A stretch of DNA of 49,330 bases. Source: Oscillospiraceae bacterium. GTDB lineage: Bacteria; Bacillota_A; Clostridia; Oscillospirales; Oscillospiraceae. The position numbers and the translations under genes are program-made. The stretch covers positions 1 through 49,330 of the forward strand of contig JAFXAV010000050.1 in assembly GCA_017516785.1 (NCBI GenBank). Reading direction: 5' to 3'. Shown in pieces: positions 31,252-39,772 of the stretch. Within the stretch, counting starts at the first letter, position 1, and the number at the start of each line of letters is the position of its first letter. The notes under the pieces were generated by a model. That model saw only the letters and a program-made list of their open reading frames with translations, ran no database searches and was not told the DNA's origin.

Positions 31252-31260
31252 AGCTTCTCC

Positions 31261-31806
31261 TTATTCCAGCCGCCCGATGAGGGCAGTTCCGTTTTCTTTC
31301 AGCCAGTTCAGACTCCTTCGGTAGTCCGGCAGAATCCGTTCCACCTCCGCCCAGAACCGGGCTGAGTGGTTCATTTCCTTCCGGTGGCACAGCTCGTGGA
31401 CCACCACATAATCCAAAACCTCCGGAGGAGCAAGCGCCAGCAGGCAGTTGAAATTCAGATTGCCTTTTGAGCTGCAACTGCCCCAGCGGGTGTGCTGGCT
31501 TCGGATGGTGATACGGCCATAGGAAACGCCCACCAAAGGAGCATAGTACGCCGCTCTAGCGGGGATGATTTCCTTCACCTGCTTTGCCATGGCGGTAAGC
31601 TCTTCCTCCGTAAAGGACGGCTGCCGGGGGCCGGTTTTCGCCAGGTGGCTTTCGATCCAGCCGCGTTTGGACTCCACGAATCTTTCAATGTCTCCGATCC
31701 GCATCCGGGTGGGGCAGCGAACGATCGCTTCTCCCGCAGGAGTGATCTGAATGGCGATGGTCTTCCGGGAAGAGCGGACAATGCGATAGGAAATGCTCAT
31801 TTCCAA
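31261..31806 (-). CDS. YgjP-like M48/SprT-type metallopeptidase
   Basis: A 181-residue protein of the DUF45/YgjP family. The zinc-binding motif HELCH is near residue 138, with downstream glutamate (WAEVERILPDYR) as a third ligand, and the characteristic TRWGSCSSKGNLNFN precedes it. N-terminal residues form a beta-rich domain (YRIVRSSRKTIAIQI). The family is predicted to be metal-dependent hydrolases; YgjP in E. coli is linked to nucleic-acid or stress processes but poorly known. It overlaps the kinase gene by ten bases. Confidence 0.85.
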   Translation of the reverse strand: MEMSISYRIVRSSRKTIAIQITPAGEAIVRCPTRMRIGDIERFVESKRGWIESHLAKTGPRQPSFTEEELTAMAKQVKEIIPARAAYYAPLVGVSYGRITIRSQHTRWGSCSSKGNLNFNCLLALAPPEVLDYVVVHELCHRKEMNHSARFWAEVERILPDYRRSLNWLKENGTALIGRLE

Positions 31807-32297
31807 TACCCCTCATCAATCAGGATATAGTCGCAGCCGTACTTTTTGCACATGGCAAGGTTGTGCTCATTTTCCCGAATCAGCGCATCCCGATTCAAAC
31901 CAGAATCATCCAGCCGCTGTTCCACCGCGTCGGCATGGGATTTGATATCTTCAAAATGGGCCTCAATATACGCTGCAGGCATAATCAGACAGCGATACTC
32001 GATATGCCGCAGGTATTTTTCATCAAAGTCTTTCCGCCAGTCGAAGGGGATGTAACACCCCTCCACAATCAGATTCTGATGATTTTCGATGGCAGTTTTC
32101 ACCATTTCCCTGATGATAGGCCAGAGGTATTCTGTCAGCGCGTCATCGTCGCACACGGTCAGATTGGTCTGACCGCTGCGGATCAGGCCCATTTTCAGGT
32201 GATCGATGGAAAAATAGGGCCAGTGGTGCTTTTCCAGCAGTTTCTGGGCAAGGCAAGTCTTGCCGGTGTGGGATGCTCCCCCAATCAGAATAATCAT
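31797..32297 (-). CDS. P-loop kinase-like protein
   Basis: A 166-residue protein with Walker A GGASHTGKT at residues 6-14, a VEGCYIPFD segment near 98, and DYILIDEG at the end. The fold resembles small-molecule kinases (2-phosphoglycerate kinase, zeta toxin, adenylate-kinase-like). No antitoxin lies next to it. The substrate is unknown. It overlaps both neighbours by a few bases, so it is part of the operon. Confidence 0.75.
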   Translation of the reverse strand: MIILIGGASHTGKTCLAQKLLEKHHWPYFSIDHLKMGLIRSGQTNLTVCDDDALTEYLWPIIREMVKTAIENHQNLIVEGCYIPFDWRKDFDEKYLRHIEYRCLIMPAAYIEAHFEDIKSHADAVEQRLDDSGLNRDALIRENEHNLAMCKKYGCDYILIDEGYWK

Positions 32298-32707
32298 ATC
32301 AGCACTCCGTTGCAGTGGTCGATCTCATGCTGGATGATCTGGGCCGTCCAGCCGGTGAAGGTCTTCAGCCGGGTCTGGAATTCCAAGGTCTGATAGCGCA
32401 CCTTGATCTTCTTGAATCGCTTCGTCTTCCGGGGGCCGCCCAGCAGGGACAGGCAACCTTCCTCAGTTTCGTACAAACCCTCGGACTTGATAATCTCGGG
32501 GTTCAGCATGGTCATGTAGGCGCCCTCATTATCGAAGACGATGATCCGCTTCGTGACGCCGATCATATTCGCCGCCATGCCCACGCAGCTGTCTTTGTGA
32601 GCAGTGAGGGTATCCAGAAGATCCTGGGCAGCGGGCAAATCGTCCTTGGTTGCCTCGGAAGATTTACGGGCCAGCAGGATAGGATCGTGTACCAGTTCTC
32701 TAATCAT
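32294..32707 (-). CDS. Peptide deformylase-like protein with altered active-site motif
   Basis: A 137-residue metallo-hydrolase of the peptide deformylase family. Metal ligands are present: cysteine in EGCLSL near residue 84 and HEIDH near 126-130. Motif 1 reads VGMAANMIG where ordinary deformylases have GLAAPQVG, so the catalytic glutamine is replaced by methionine. Such type-3-like short homologues are frequent in Clostridia; activity on formyl-methionine may be low or different. It is the first gene of its operon, with the start at 32707. Confidence 0.8.
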   Translation of the reverse strand: MIRELVHDPILLARKSSEATKDDLPAAQDLLDTLTAHKDSCVGMAANMIGVTKRIIVFDNEGAYMTMLNPEIIKSEGLYETEEGCLSLLGGPRKTKRFKKIKVRYQTLEFQTRLKTFTGWTAQIIQHEIDHCNGVLI

Positions 32708-32718
32708 GGCAATGTTCT

Positions 32719-32752
32719 CCTAAACAAAATGGGCAGTCCATAGACCGCCCCA
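32719..32752 (-). terminator. Hairpin upstream of the deformylase-like gene
   Basis: ATGGGC-GTC pairs with GAC-GCCCAT around a short loop between the deformylase start and cassette copy B. It occupies the same place relative to the cassette as the terminators that precede copies A and C. Confidence 0.45.
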
Positions 32753-32755
32753 TCA

Positions 32756-33211
32756 TGTCCAGCATATCATAACTGCTTTTCCATGTCAACGAAAATTCAT
32801 AGGATATGCTGTGTTTCTCCCTTTTGCATTAAAGTTTATCGTGCAGTTTATACAATTTCCCATATTGATTTTCTCGTTTCATTGTGCTATTTTATTAATA
32901 CAAAGAGGTGATACCAATGTACAGGTAAAACCAAGGCTACAGATGATAAACTGGGCCGCCGGACGAAGCAATCAATCTTCCGATCACATACATCTATCTC
33001 CTAATAGAGCCGAAATGAATATCAACGGAAGGATTCAAATTTTGTCAAGAATTTCCCGCTTCGTCTGATCCTACAGAAAGAGAGGTAACCAATGATGTTA
33101 GATACCAAGAATTCAAAGAAGTAACCCCTGACGGTCAAAGTGATTAGTTGACTGGTCAGGGGTTACTTCTCGTTTATAGGGTTTTTCACCGCCCATCGGG
33201 GCGGATTTTTT
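32756..33211 (+). repeat. Micro-ORF/small-RNA cassette, copy B
   Basis: Second copy. Its promoter block (TTTGCATT, TACAATTTCCCAT, TTGTGCTATTTTATTAATACAAAGAGGTGA) matches copy C closely. A start-stop ORF ATG TAC AGG TAA lies at 32917-32928. After about 145 bases of unshared sequence comes the conserved block with a 10-residue ORF (MMLDTKNSKK, 33092-33124). The terminator 33119-33168 has a 14-bp stem, AAGTAACCCCTGAC and complement, that contains the stop codon; a second terminator is at 33189-33210. It precedes the HAD gene. Confidence 0.8.
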
Positions 33212-33268
33212 ATTGCCTAAAATTCCCATCTGGGGTATAATGCTTTTATCACACATTGGAGGCAAGCC

Positions 33269-34039
33269 ATGAAATACACGGATCTGATCTTCGATCTCTA
33301 CGGCACCCTGGTGGATATCCACACCGAAGAAGACGACCTGGTATGGGAAAAGACCGCCCTGTACTTTGGCTTCTACGATGCCCACTATACAGGACATGAA
33401 CTTCGTTCCGCCTTTCGGGATACCATGCAGAAGCGGGAAGCCAAGGCAGGCCAGTCCTACGAATGTTTCCCGGACATCCCATTCGAACTGGTCATGGCAG
33501 ACCTCTTCCGGGCAAAGGGAATTGAAGAAAATGCCGATACTCTCGGCATCCACGCGGCCCAGCTGTTCCGGATTTCCTCCATTGAGTACATTAAGCTCTA
33601 CCCTGATGCTCTGGAAGCCCTGGCTGACCTCCGGAAATCCGGCTGCAGGCTGTGGCTTCTCAGCAACGCCCAGCGGATTTTTACCGCCTACGAACTGAAT
33701 CATTTAGGGCTGGGCGAGCAGCTGGACGGCATCTACATTTCCTCCGATTACCGCTGCCGCAAGCCGGATGTCCGGTTCTTTAAAGCGCTGATTGAGGAGC
33801 AGAAGCTGGACGTTTCCAAGTGTCTGATGATTGGCAACGATCTGCACACCGACATCGGCGGCGCGAAGAACGCAGGCCTGGACACCCTATACATGCACAC
33901 CAACCTGACACCCCCGGATCAGCGCACCGCTGACCCCCACCGCGCCATCGGCACTGAAAACTGCCGCCATTATGAATACGAAGGCCAAGACTGGGCAGAG
34001 CTTGCCCGTCTGATTATCCAAATGAACGAAAGAGAGTGA
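33269..34039 (+). CDS. HAD-superfamily hydrolase
   Basis: A 256-residue HAD phosphatase. Motif I reads IFDLYGTLVD (nucleophile Asp near residue 9), motif II LLSNAQ near 132, motif III lysine in RKPDVRFF near 168, and motif IV GNDLHTDIGGAKNAG near 190. The cap is of the C1 helical type. The glycine/threonine pair in motif I supports phosphatase rather than dehalogenase chemistry. The substrate is unknown. It overlaps the ProXp-like gene region closely and is probably cotranscribed with it. Confidence 0.85.
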   Translation: MKYTDLIFDLYGTLVDIHTEEDDLVWEKTALYFGFYDAHYTGHELRSAFRDTMQKREAKAGQSYECFPDIPFELVMADLFRAKGIEENADTLGIHAAQLFRISSIEYIKLYPDALEALADLRKSGCRLWLLSNAQRIFTAYELNHLGLGEQLDGIYISSDYRCRKPDVRFFKALIEEQKLDVSKCLMIGNDLHTDIGGAKNAGLDTLYMHTNLTPPDQRTADPHRAIGTENCRHYEYEGQDWAELARLIIQMNERE

Positions 34040-34044
34040 GAATT

Positions 34045-34578
34045 ATGGAACTGGTACAAGGACGGCCCGCTGACTGCAGGGATCGCCTTCCCAAGGAAAT
34101 CCGCTGCTATGACCTGCTGGACACCTTAGGCATTTCCTATCAGCGCATCGACCATGAAGCAGCCATGACCATGGAAGCCTGCGCCGCCATTGACGAGGCC
34201 CTTGAGGCCACCATCTGCAAGAATCTGCTGCTGTGCAACCGCCAGCATACCGCATTTTATCTGCTGCTCCTGCCCGGCGACAAGGTCTTCAAGACCAGCG
34301 TTCTGTCCAAGGAGATCGGCTCCTCCCGCCTGAGCTTTGCGGGAGCCGAATACATGGAAGCATATCTGGACATCACTCCCGGCTCCCTGAGCATCCTGGG
34401 TCTGATGAACGACCAGGAAAATCACGTGCAGCTGCTGATCGATGAGGACGTTCTGAAGGGCGAATTCATCGGCTGCCATCCCTGCATCAACACCTCCTCC
34501 CTGCGGCTGAAGACTGCGGATCTGGTTGAAAAGATCATCCCTGCCATGGGTCACGAACCCCGGATGGTGACACTATAA
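34045..34578 (+). CDS. ProXp-type prolyl-tRNA deacylase (YbaK domain)
   Basis: A protein of about 177 residues starting at the ATG at 34045; a GTG at 34036 overlaps the HAD stop. The YbaK/ProRS INS-like editing domain is visible: DLLDTLGISYQRIDHEAAMTMEAC, the catalytic lysine region CKNLLLCNR, KTSVLSKEIGSSRLSFA, and the final CHPCINTSSLRL. The family hydrolyses mischarged Ala-tRNA(Pro) or related aminoacyl-tRNAs, protecting translation fidelity. Length and motifs are complete. It shares an operon with the HAD hydrolase and ends in a terminator. Confidence 0.85.
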   Translation: MELVQGRPADCRDRLPKEIRCYDLLDTLGISYQRIDHEAAMTMEACAAIDEALEATICKNLLLCNRQHTAFYLLLLPGDKVFKTSVLSKEIGSSRLSFAGAEYMEAYLDITPGSLSILGLMNDQENHVQLLIDEDVLKGEFIGCHPCINTSSLRLKTADLVEKIIPAMGHEPRMVTL

Positions 34579-34584
34579 AAACAA

Positions 34585-34610
34585 GGGGTCAGTCCCGATG
34601 GACTGGCCCC
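34585..34610 (+). terminator. Terminator after the ProXp gene
   Basis: GGGGTCAGTCC pairs with GGACTGGCCCC around CGAT, six bases after the stop. Cassette copy C starts directly after it. Confidence 0.75.
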
Positions 34611-35088
34611 AACACATTTAATATAGCAAATGCATTTCCGATTGTCAACTCTATCTGTATTTGCGTCAAGGAAATCTGTATTTTGCACAGATACATTTTA
34701 TTTAGTTTGTACAATTTCCCATCTTGCAAAACGCATTTCCTTGTGGTAAATTATAACTACAAAGAGGTAACCCAAATGTGTACCTCTAAAAGCTCAAACA
34801 TCAGAGCAAACCCGGATAAAAACCTTCGCGATGCCATTTGATTTCCTACATATAAGAACTTCCCGCTGAAGGGAAATGAATGAAAACATTTTTGAAGACG
34901 TGTTTCAGGAAATAATGAAATCAAAAGGTAATTATCCAATCTGCAGAAAGAGAGGTTAACCAATGATGTTAGATAATAAGACTGAACAGAAATGACCCTT
35001 GACTCTGTAGTTGCAAGATGCAGCAGTCAAGGGTCATTTCTTATTATTTGGATATGGTTTACAACGTCCCAACCGGGGCGTTCTTTTT
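34611..35088 (+). repeat. Micro-ORF/small-RNA cassette, copy C
   Basis: Third copy. The promoter block (TTTTGCACAG, TACAATTTCCCATCTTGCA, TTATAACTACAAAGAGGTAACC) is followed by an ORF of 21 residues (MCTSKSSNIRA..., 34776-34841), longer than the start-stop ORFs in A and B. The conserved 3' block carries a 10-residue ORF (MMLDNKTEQK, 34963-34995). The terminator stem 34990-35039 (AAATGACCCTTGACT and complement) again contains the stop codon, and a second terminator lies at 35064-35087. Confidence 0.8.
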
Positions 35089-35135
35089 TGCGCAAAAATC
35101 CCCGGTGGGGTTCACCGGGGATAAAAACTCGATAT

Positions 35136-35915
35136 TTACTCCGTCCAGAGGAAGTTCATGAAAGTGGGAATCAGCTTTTCCCAGTAGGCTTCGCAGTGGT
35201 GGCCGCCCACCTGGCTGTGAAGCTTCGTGGCAGCGCCGCAGGAATCCAGATAATCCGCTGCCCGGCGATTCCAAAAATAGGTATCGCTGGCGGTATCCTC
35301 GATGTCGGGATTGGGGCAGTTTCTTGCCTCTTTCGTACCCCAGGAGAGGTAGACCCGGGTGTCATCGCTGATGTAGCTTTCCTCCATGTCCTGCATCAAA
35401 GGCCCCATGCAGAAGCCGATGGCGCTGGACACGCAGGCGGCCTTGGAAATCCACTGGTTGTAGTGAACCGCCGCATAGAGGGCCATCAGACCACCCATGC
35501 TGGAGCCGCCAATGGCGGTGCATTCCCGGAAGGGCCAGGTGCGGTATTCTTTGTCGATCATGGGCTTGATCTCGCTCACGATCCAGTCCATGGTTTCCTT
35601 GCCCCGGGGCTCAAAAATATCAAACCGGCTTCCTTCATCTGCCTGGTAGGGCAGGTACTCGCTGAGCCGCTCCTGACCGTCGTGACCGCACTCGATGCCC
35701 ACGATGATCATCTCCTTGCCCCAGCCCTCCAGGAACTCCTTCATGCCCCAGGACTTTCCATAGGTGGCGTCCTCGTTCAGAAAAAGGTTGTGGCCGTCGA
35801 AAAAGTACATGACGGGATACTTTTCGGTGCTTTCCTCATAATTGTCGGGAAGCCAGATGTGAAGGGGACGGTTCACGTTCTTAGGGGTGTAGATGAAATC
35901 ACGTTTGACGATCAT
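35136..35915 (-). CDS. Alpha/beta hydrolase, esterase D-like
   Basis: A 259-residue serine hydrolase of the putative esterase family (PF00756). The nucleophile elbow GGSSMGG lies near residue 138-144, an aspartate-bearing loop follows, and the catalytic histidine is in VGGHHCEAYW near 240. VMYFFDGHNLFLNE near 36-50 forms the oxyanion region. Such enzymes cleave siderophore esters, feruloyl esters or acyl groups. No signal peptide is seen, so it is cytosolic. It follows the FUSC gene on the same strand after 19 bases. Confidence 0.85.
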   Translation of the reverse strand: MIVKRDFIYTPKNVNRPLHIWLPDNYEESTEKYPVMYFFDGHNLFLNEDATYGKSWGMKEFLEGWGKEMIIVGIECGHDGQERLSEYLPYQADEGSRFDIFEPRGKETMDWIVSEIKPMIDKEYRTWPFRECTAIGGSSMGGLMALYAAVHYNQWISKAACVSSAIGFCMGPLMQDMEESYISDDTRVYLSWGTKEARNCPNPDIEDTASDTYFWNRRAADYLDSCGAATKLHSQVGGHHCEAYWEKLIPTFMNFLWTE

Positions 35916-35934
35916 GGTGGTCTCTCCTTACGGT

Positions 35935-36876
35935 TTATTGGGATTCTTCCAGCGCGATCTCCTCGCCCAGAGCTTCCAGCAGCTCCCGGCGCAGTTTCAG
36001 AATCTGTTTGACATGGTAGTTGACCACCACATCCTTTTCATCATATCCAATATCCATGATCCGTTTATCACGGATATCGGCGCCGTTGAGAATCAGCTGG
36101 CTACGGTTCTCTGCGGTGAGCCAGCCGGGACGGCCCATCATGCTCAGCAGTTCGATTCGGGCCACCAGTTCCTTGGCCTTCTGCTCGCAGATGCGGAATT
36201 TTTCGATTTCCTGCTTCTGGCGGCGCAGGTGGCCGATGAGCCGCTGCTTTTCAAAAATTGCCATCTGCCGTTCCATGCTCTCGATTCTCTGCTTCATGAT
36301 CCGGGCATTGGGCACATGATTGTCGCCGTCGAACATCTCCTCCAGGAAGTGGATCAGCTCCCGGTCCAGACTTTCCACGGTGAAGCGGATCTGCTTGGAA
36401 TTGTCATAGGGGAAGAACAGGGTATTGATGGCCAGACCCACGCCAACACCGATGGAGGTATCCCACAGTCGGCCCAGAGCCCAGGGAATGACAGGCTCGA
36501 TGCCTTCGGAGGTACAGAGGATGACCACCATCAGCACGGGCAGCGAGGGGGAATATGTAATGTGCAGCAGGTTATAGAGCAGGATCACGATGACCACCGA
36601 GATGGCTGTGGTCAGAATATGGTCGATGGGCAGCTGCAGCAGCAGAATGCCGACGGTCAGACCCACGGCAGAACCCACGATCTGGGACATGCCGGTGTAG
36701 ACGGATTCACGGAAGGACGGCTGCACCGCGGCGATGGCGCCCAGCATGGCAACCGACAGATTGGTATAGGGGGACACGTTGGTTTCGACAATCATCATGG
36801 CGATGACCACCGATACCACGGTTTTGATGGTGCGCATACCGATGTGGAACCGGGAGCGCTTCTTCATCATTTTCAT
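35935..36876 (-). CDS. FUSC-family (aromatic acid exporter-like) membrane protein
   Basis: A 313-residue protein of the ArAE/FUSC group. About six helices occupy residues 15-145 (TIKTVVSVVIAMMIVET, NLSVAMLGAIAAVQPSF, VGSAVGLTVGILLLQL and others), with the typical INTLFFPYDN at the end of the membrane part. Residues 165-310 form a long cytoplasmic coiled region rich in Arg, Lys and Glu. The family is implicated in export of aromatic acids or small toxic metabolites. Transcribed between the LysE and esterase genes. Confidence 0.8.
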   Translation of the reverse strand: MKMMKKRSRFHIGMRTIKTVVSVVIAMMIVETNVSPYTNLSVAMLGAIAAVQPSFRESVYTGMSQIVGSAVGLTVGILLLQLPIDHILTTAISVVIVILLYNLLHITYSPSLPVLMVVILCTSEGIEPVIPWALGRLWDTSIGVGVGLAINTLFFPYDNSKQIRFTVESLDRELIHFLEEMFDGDNHVPNARIMKQRIESMERQMAIFEKQRLIGHLRRQKQEIEKFRICEQKAKELVARIELLSMMGRPGWLTAENRSQLILNGADIRDKRIMDIGYDEKDVVVNYHVKQILKLRRELLEALGEEIALEESQ

Positions 36877-36902
36877 AATAGACTCCTTTCAGAAAGGGCC
36901 GC

Positions 36903-37493
36903 TCAGGGGATAAACAGCTTCACAGCGCAGTAGACCAGCAGCAGAGCCATGACGGTGTTAATGAGCCGGGCGTGCTTGGAAAACAGGACCCGGAACACCT
37001 GACCGCCGGCGGACCAGAGCAGGCCGTTGACAAAGCCGACAGTGGACAAAACTACGGAAAATAGCAGCAGCATGCCCATCTGGCCCTCGTAAACGGGCAG
37101 GATATAGGCTTCGTAGGACATGATGCCATAGAGCATGATCTTGGGATTGACGAACTGCATGGCAAAGCCGGTGAGAAACAGCTTTTCGCTTTTGGTTTCC
37201 TTTTCCTGGATTTCGGAAGAGCGGCGAATGGTCTTCCAGGCAAGCCAGAGCAGATAGGCCGCGCCCACGAAGAGCATATAGGGTTTGATTTTCGGCACCC
37301 AGATAGCCAGCACACTGGTCAGAGCCGCGCAGCCTACCATGACGATGGTAAAGCCGCACCACATGCCGAAATTCAGGGGGATACCCCGGAAAAAGCCACG
37401 GCGGCTGCCATTACTCATGGACATGATGGTATTGGGGCCGGGGGTGATGGTGGTGAGAACTGCGTAGGCTAAAAATGTAAGCCAGTCAAACAT
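36903..37493 (-). CDS. LysE-family amino-acid exporter
   Basis: A 196-residue membrane protein starting at the ATG at 37493, eight bases behind AAGGAG; a longer frame exists but lacks such a site. The N-terminal TPGPNTIMSMSNG is the LysE/RhtB signature, and six hydrophobic helices are evident, with FAMQFVNPKIMLYGI near 115 (the conserved QFxNPK). The closest relatives act as cysteine/O-acetylserine exporters (EamB-like). The substrate is inferred only from the family. Confidence 0.85.
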   Translation of the reverse strand: MFDWLTFLAYAVLTTITPGPNTIMSMSNGSRRGFFRGIPLNFGMWCGFTIVMVGCAALTSVLAIWVPKIKPYMLFVGAAYLLWLAWKTIRRSSEIQEKETKSEKLFLTGFAMQFVNPKIMLYGIMSYEAYILPVYEGQMGMLLLFSVVLSTVGFVNGLLWSAGGQVFRVLFSKHARLINTVMALLLVYCAVKLFIP

Positions 37494-37600
37494 GGCGGAT
37501 GCTCCTTTGCTGGGTTTTCGAATCGCAGTGATTATACCATACAATGACGTCGTTTTCAATGACAAACCGGACAGAGAGGGCTCTGTCCGGTTTACATAAT

Positions 37601-39718
37601 TTATACAGTTCTGGGCCACATGCTCACCAGCAGACCGGGTGCCATCCAGATCAGCTGGTACAGCAGCACATGGATGGGGGTCAGCAGGTGGGTAGAACCC
37701 ACGATGGCGAGAGCCAGCATAATGAGAATGCCCAGCAGACCGCCGATGATATGAATGGTCATACCCAGCTTGCAGGCAGTCCGCAGGGCCCGGGCGCCGG
37801 TGATGGCGAAGGCCTTGGGTGCCAGACCTTCCTGGGTAGTCAAAGCCAGAGCGGGCGCATCCTCCGCAGGAACCTTGTCAGCCAGTTCTTCCTGGACAGC
37901 GCGGGTTGCGAAGATGGTGCGGCGGTTGCGGATGCCGAACTTCTCCTTCAGGAAAGCTTCGTTCAGCATGAAGTCCTGGGCGATGATGATGGGGGTGACC
38001 CGGCGATGGCTGCTGAGAGTAGCCAGTCCGCCGGCAGCAAACTTGGTGCGGGTGTAAGTAATGGCAAAGAGGCCGGACAGCTCGCCGTCGATGGAGACGT
38101 AGATGGCCTGCTTGACCATGGTGCCTTCGGGGATTTCCACACCCATGTCCTTCAGGAAGTCCAGGGTGCCCAGCAGCACAGGCTCGCCGCAGATTTCGCC
38201 GCCGATGCCGCCGTTGCCGTAGAACTGGAGGTTCTCGGCATCATAGTGGAAGCCGTTGCGGCTGGTGAGCAGCTGGTCGAAGATGGGGGCCAGGCTGCCG
38301 CCGTTGGCATTCATCAGCGCTGCGGCATAGGCGATCACCTCTTCGGGATCCCGGTCGCCGTAGAACTTGACGCCGTTCATCTTGGTGGCGCCGGTGGGGA
38401 ACAGATCGTAATCCTTCAGAGGGATGACTCCCTTGGCACCCAGATGCTTGACACCTGCCCAGCTGCACAGAACAGTGCCCAGCTTGTGGAGGCGGCGCTC
38501 CAGCACTGCTGCAGGACGGGACAGGGTGATGAACATACTGGCAGGGACCGCCACCAGCAGTGTGGTGGTGAAAATCTGGATGGCCATGGACAGGCCGTGG
38601 AACACGCCCGCCACAGCGGCAACACCGATGGCAGCCAGCAGGCTCAGGAGAGCATACCAGTTCTGGACCTTTTGGGGACCGCTGACTTCATTGTAATGCT
38701 CCATGAAGTCTTCCACCTGGCCTTCACGGGTCAGGAAGCCTGGCTTGCCTTCGTAATAATCGTCGCACTTCACCACGCTGTCCAGCCGGACTGCCTTGCG
38801 CATGGTGTCCATCTGGCCCATTTCAGTGGTGCGGCAGTGGTAGGTGTTCCACAGGGACATGGCAACCTCCAGAGTGAAGGCAGCACAGATGGGAACACGC
38901 AGCTCCTGCAGACAAAACACACTGTCGGCAATACAGGCGCCAAAGGTAACGGTCAGCAGGGTATTCAGGGTGAAGCGGCCGCTGAACAGGTCGTAAAGGC
39001 CCTCCAGCATCTGCTGGCTGCCCATGAGACCGCCGATGAGCATAGCGAGAATCTGGCCGAAGACCATCAGACGCATCCGATTTTCGGGCACCCGGCCGGA
39101 GATGTACATCACCGCGGCACCGGCAGAAATCAGAATCACCACAAAGCACACCAGCATGGCCAGCTGCACTCTGCCAACGCCGATTTCGGAAAGCTCATAA
39201 TAGCGCTTTTCAGGACCGGCAACCAACTGGCGCTTCAGCTCCGCCAGACGGGACTTGGGGCGGAAAATCAGAGGGGGCAGGTAGGTCAGCTCCACCTCAT
39301 CGTCTTCATCGTCTTCATCGTCTTCCTCATTCTCTTCTGCTGCTTCCTCGGGTTCCTCTTCCGGTTCTTCGGTTTCAGCTTCCTCTGTCACTTCTTCATA
39401 TGCTTCGGACTCTTCTTCGGAGGATTCTTCCTGAGAAACTTCTTCCACTTCGGTTTCTTCAGTCTCTTCGGCTGCTTCCGTTTCCGGTTCTTCCTCAGTC
39501 ACTTCTTCAGTGATTTCCTCTTCAGGCTCCTCGACCTGCTGAACAGCCTGATGCACATCCTCCAGCCGGACTGTGTCACCGGGAATCTCCTCGGGTTCTT
39601 CCTCCTGCGCAAACAGCGCAGGCATTTTTCCGTCTCTGCGGAAAGGGTTCAGTCTGATCGTGGCATCGCTGAGAACTTCCTGCTCTTCCGCGTCAAAATC
39701 ACGTTCAATTTCCTTCAT
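37601..39718 (-). CDS. P-type-ATPase-like membrane protein without the phosphorylation motif
   Basis: A 705-residue protein. Residues about 38-142 are extremely acidic (long Glu/Asp runs). From 165 onward it resembles a P1-type ATPase in its membrane layout: two helices, an actuator-like soluble stretch, another pair ending in VAVPASMFITLSRP near 393 where metal pumps have CPC, a nucleotide-domain-like part, and two final helices near 650-700. Where DKTGTLT should follow, the sequence reads KDYDLFPTGATKMNG (430-445), so the phosphorylated aspartate motif is missing, and the usual TGDN and GDG motifs are also not evident. It cannot pump by the standard mechanism; a regulatory or structural role is more likely. 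Confidence 0.65.
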   Translation of the reverse strand: MKEIERDFDAEEQEVLSDATIRLNPFRRDGKMPALFAQEEEPEEIPGDTVRLEDVHQAVQQVEEPEEEITEEVTEEEPETEAAEETEETEVEEVSQEESSEEESEAYEEVTEEAETEEPEEEPEEAAEENEEDDEDDEDDEVELTYLPPLIFRPKSRLAELKRQLVAGPEKRYYELSEIGVGRVQLAMLVCFVVILISAGAAVMYISGRVPENRMRLMVFGQILAMLIGGLMGSQQMLEGLYDLFSGRFTLNTLLTVTFGACIADSVFCLQELRVPICAAFTLEVAMSLWNTYHCRTTEMGQMDTMRKAVRLDSVVKCDDYYEGKPGFLTREGQVEDFMEHYNEVSGPQKVQNWYALLSLLAAIGVAAVAGVFHGLSMAIQIFTTTLLVAVPASMFITLSRPAAVLERRLHKLGTVLCSWAGVKHLGAKGVIPLKDYDLFPTGATKMNGVKFYGDRDPEEVIAYAAALMNANGGSLAPIFDQLLTSRNGFHYDAENLQFYGNGGIGGEICGEPVLLGTLDFLKDMGVEIPEGTMVKQAIYVSIDGELSGLFAITYTRTKFAAGGLATLSSHRRVTPIIIAQDFMLNEAFLKEKFGIRNRRTIFATRAVQEELADKVPAEDAPALALTTQEGLAPKAFAITGARALRTACKLGMTIHIIGGLLGILIMLALAIVGSTHLLTPIHVLLYQLIWMAPGLLVSMWPRTV

Positions 39719-39772
39719 GGTATCCCTCCTGGGTAAGCCGCAAACAAATCGCGGCGGGGTAATCTTTGGGAA

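Noticed and set aside
31797..32297. Zeta-type toxin
   Set aside because: The Walker A and fold are generic for small P-loop kinases, and no antitoxin gene is adjacent.
29303..35088. CRISPR array
   Set aside because: The three related cassettes are hundreds of bases long, irregularly spaced and separated by genes; there are no short regular repeats or cas genes.
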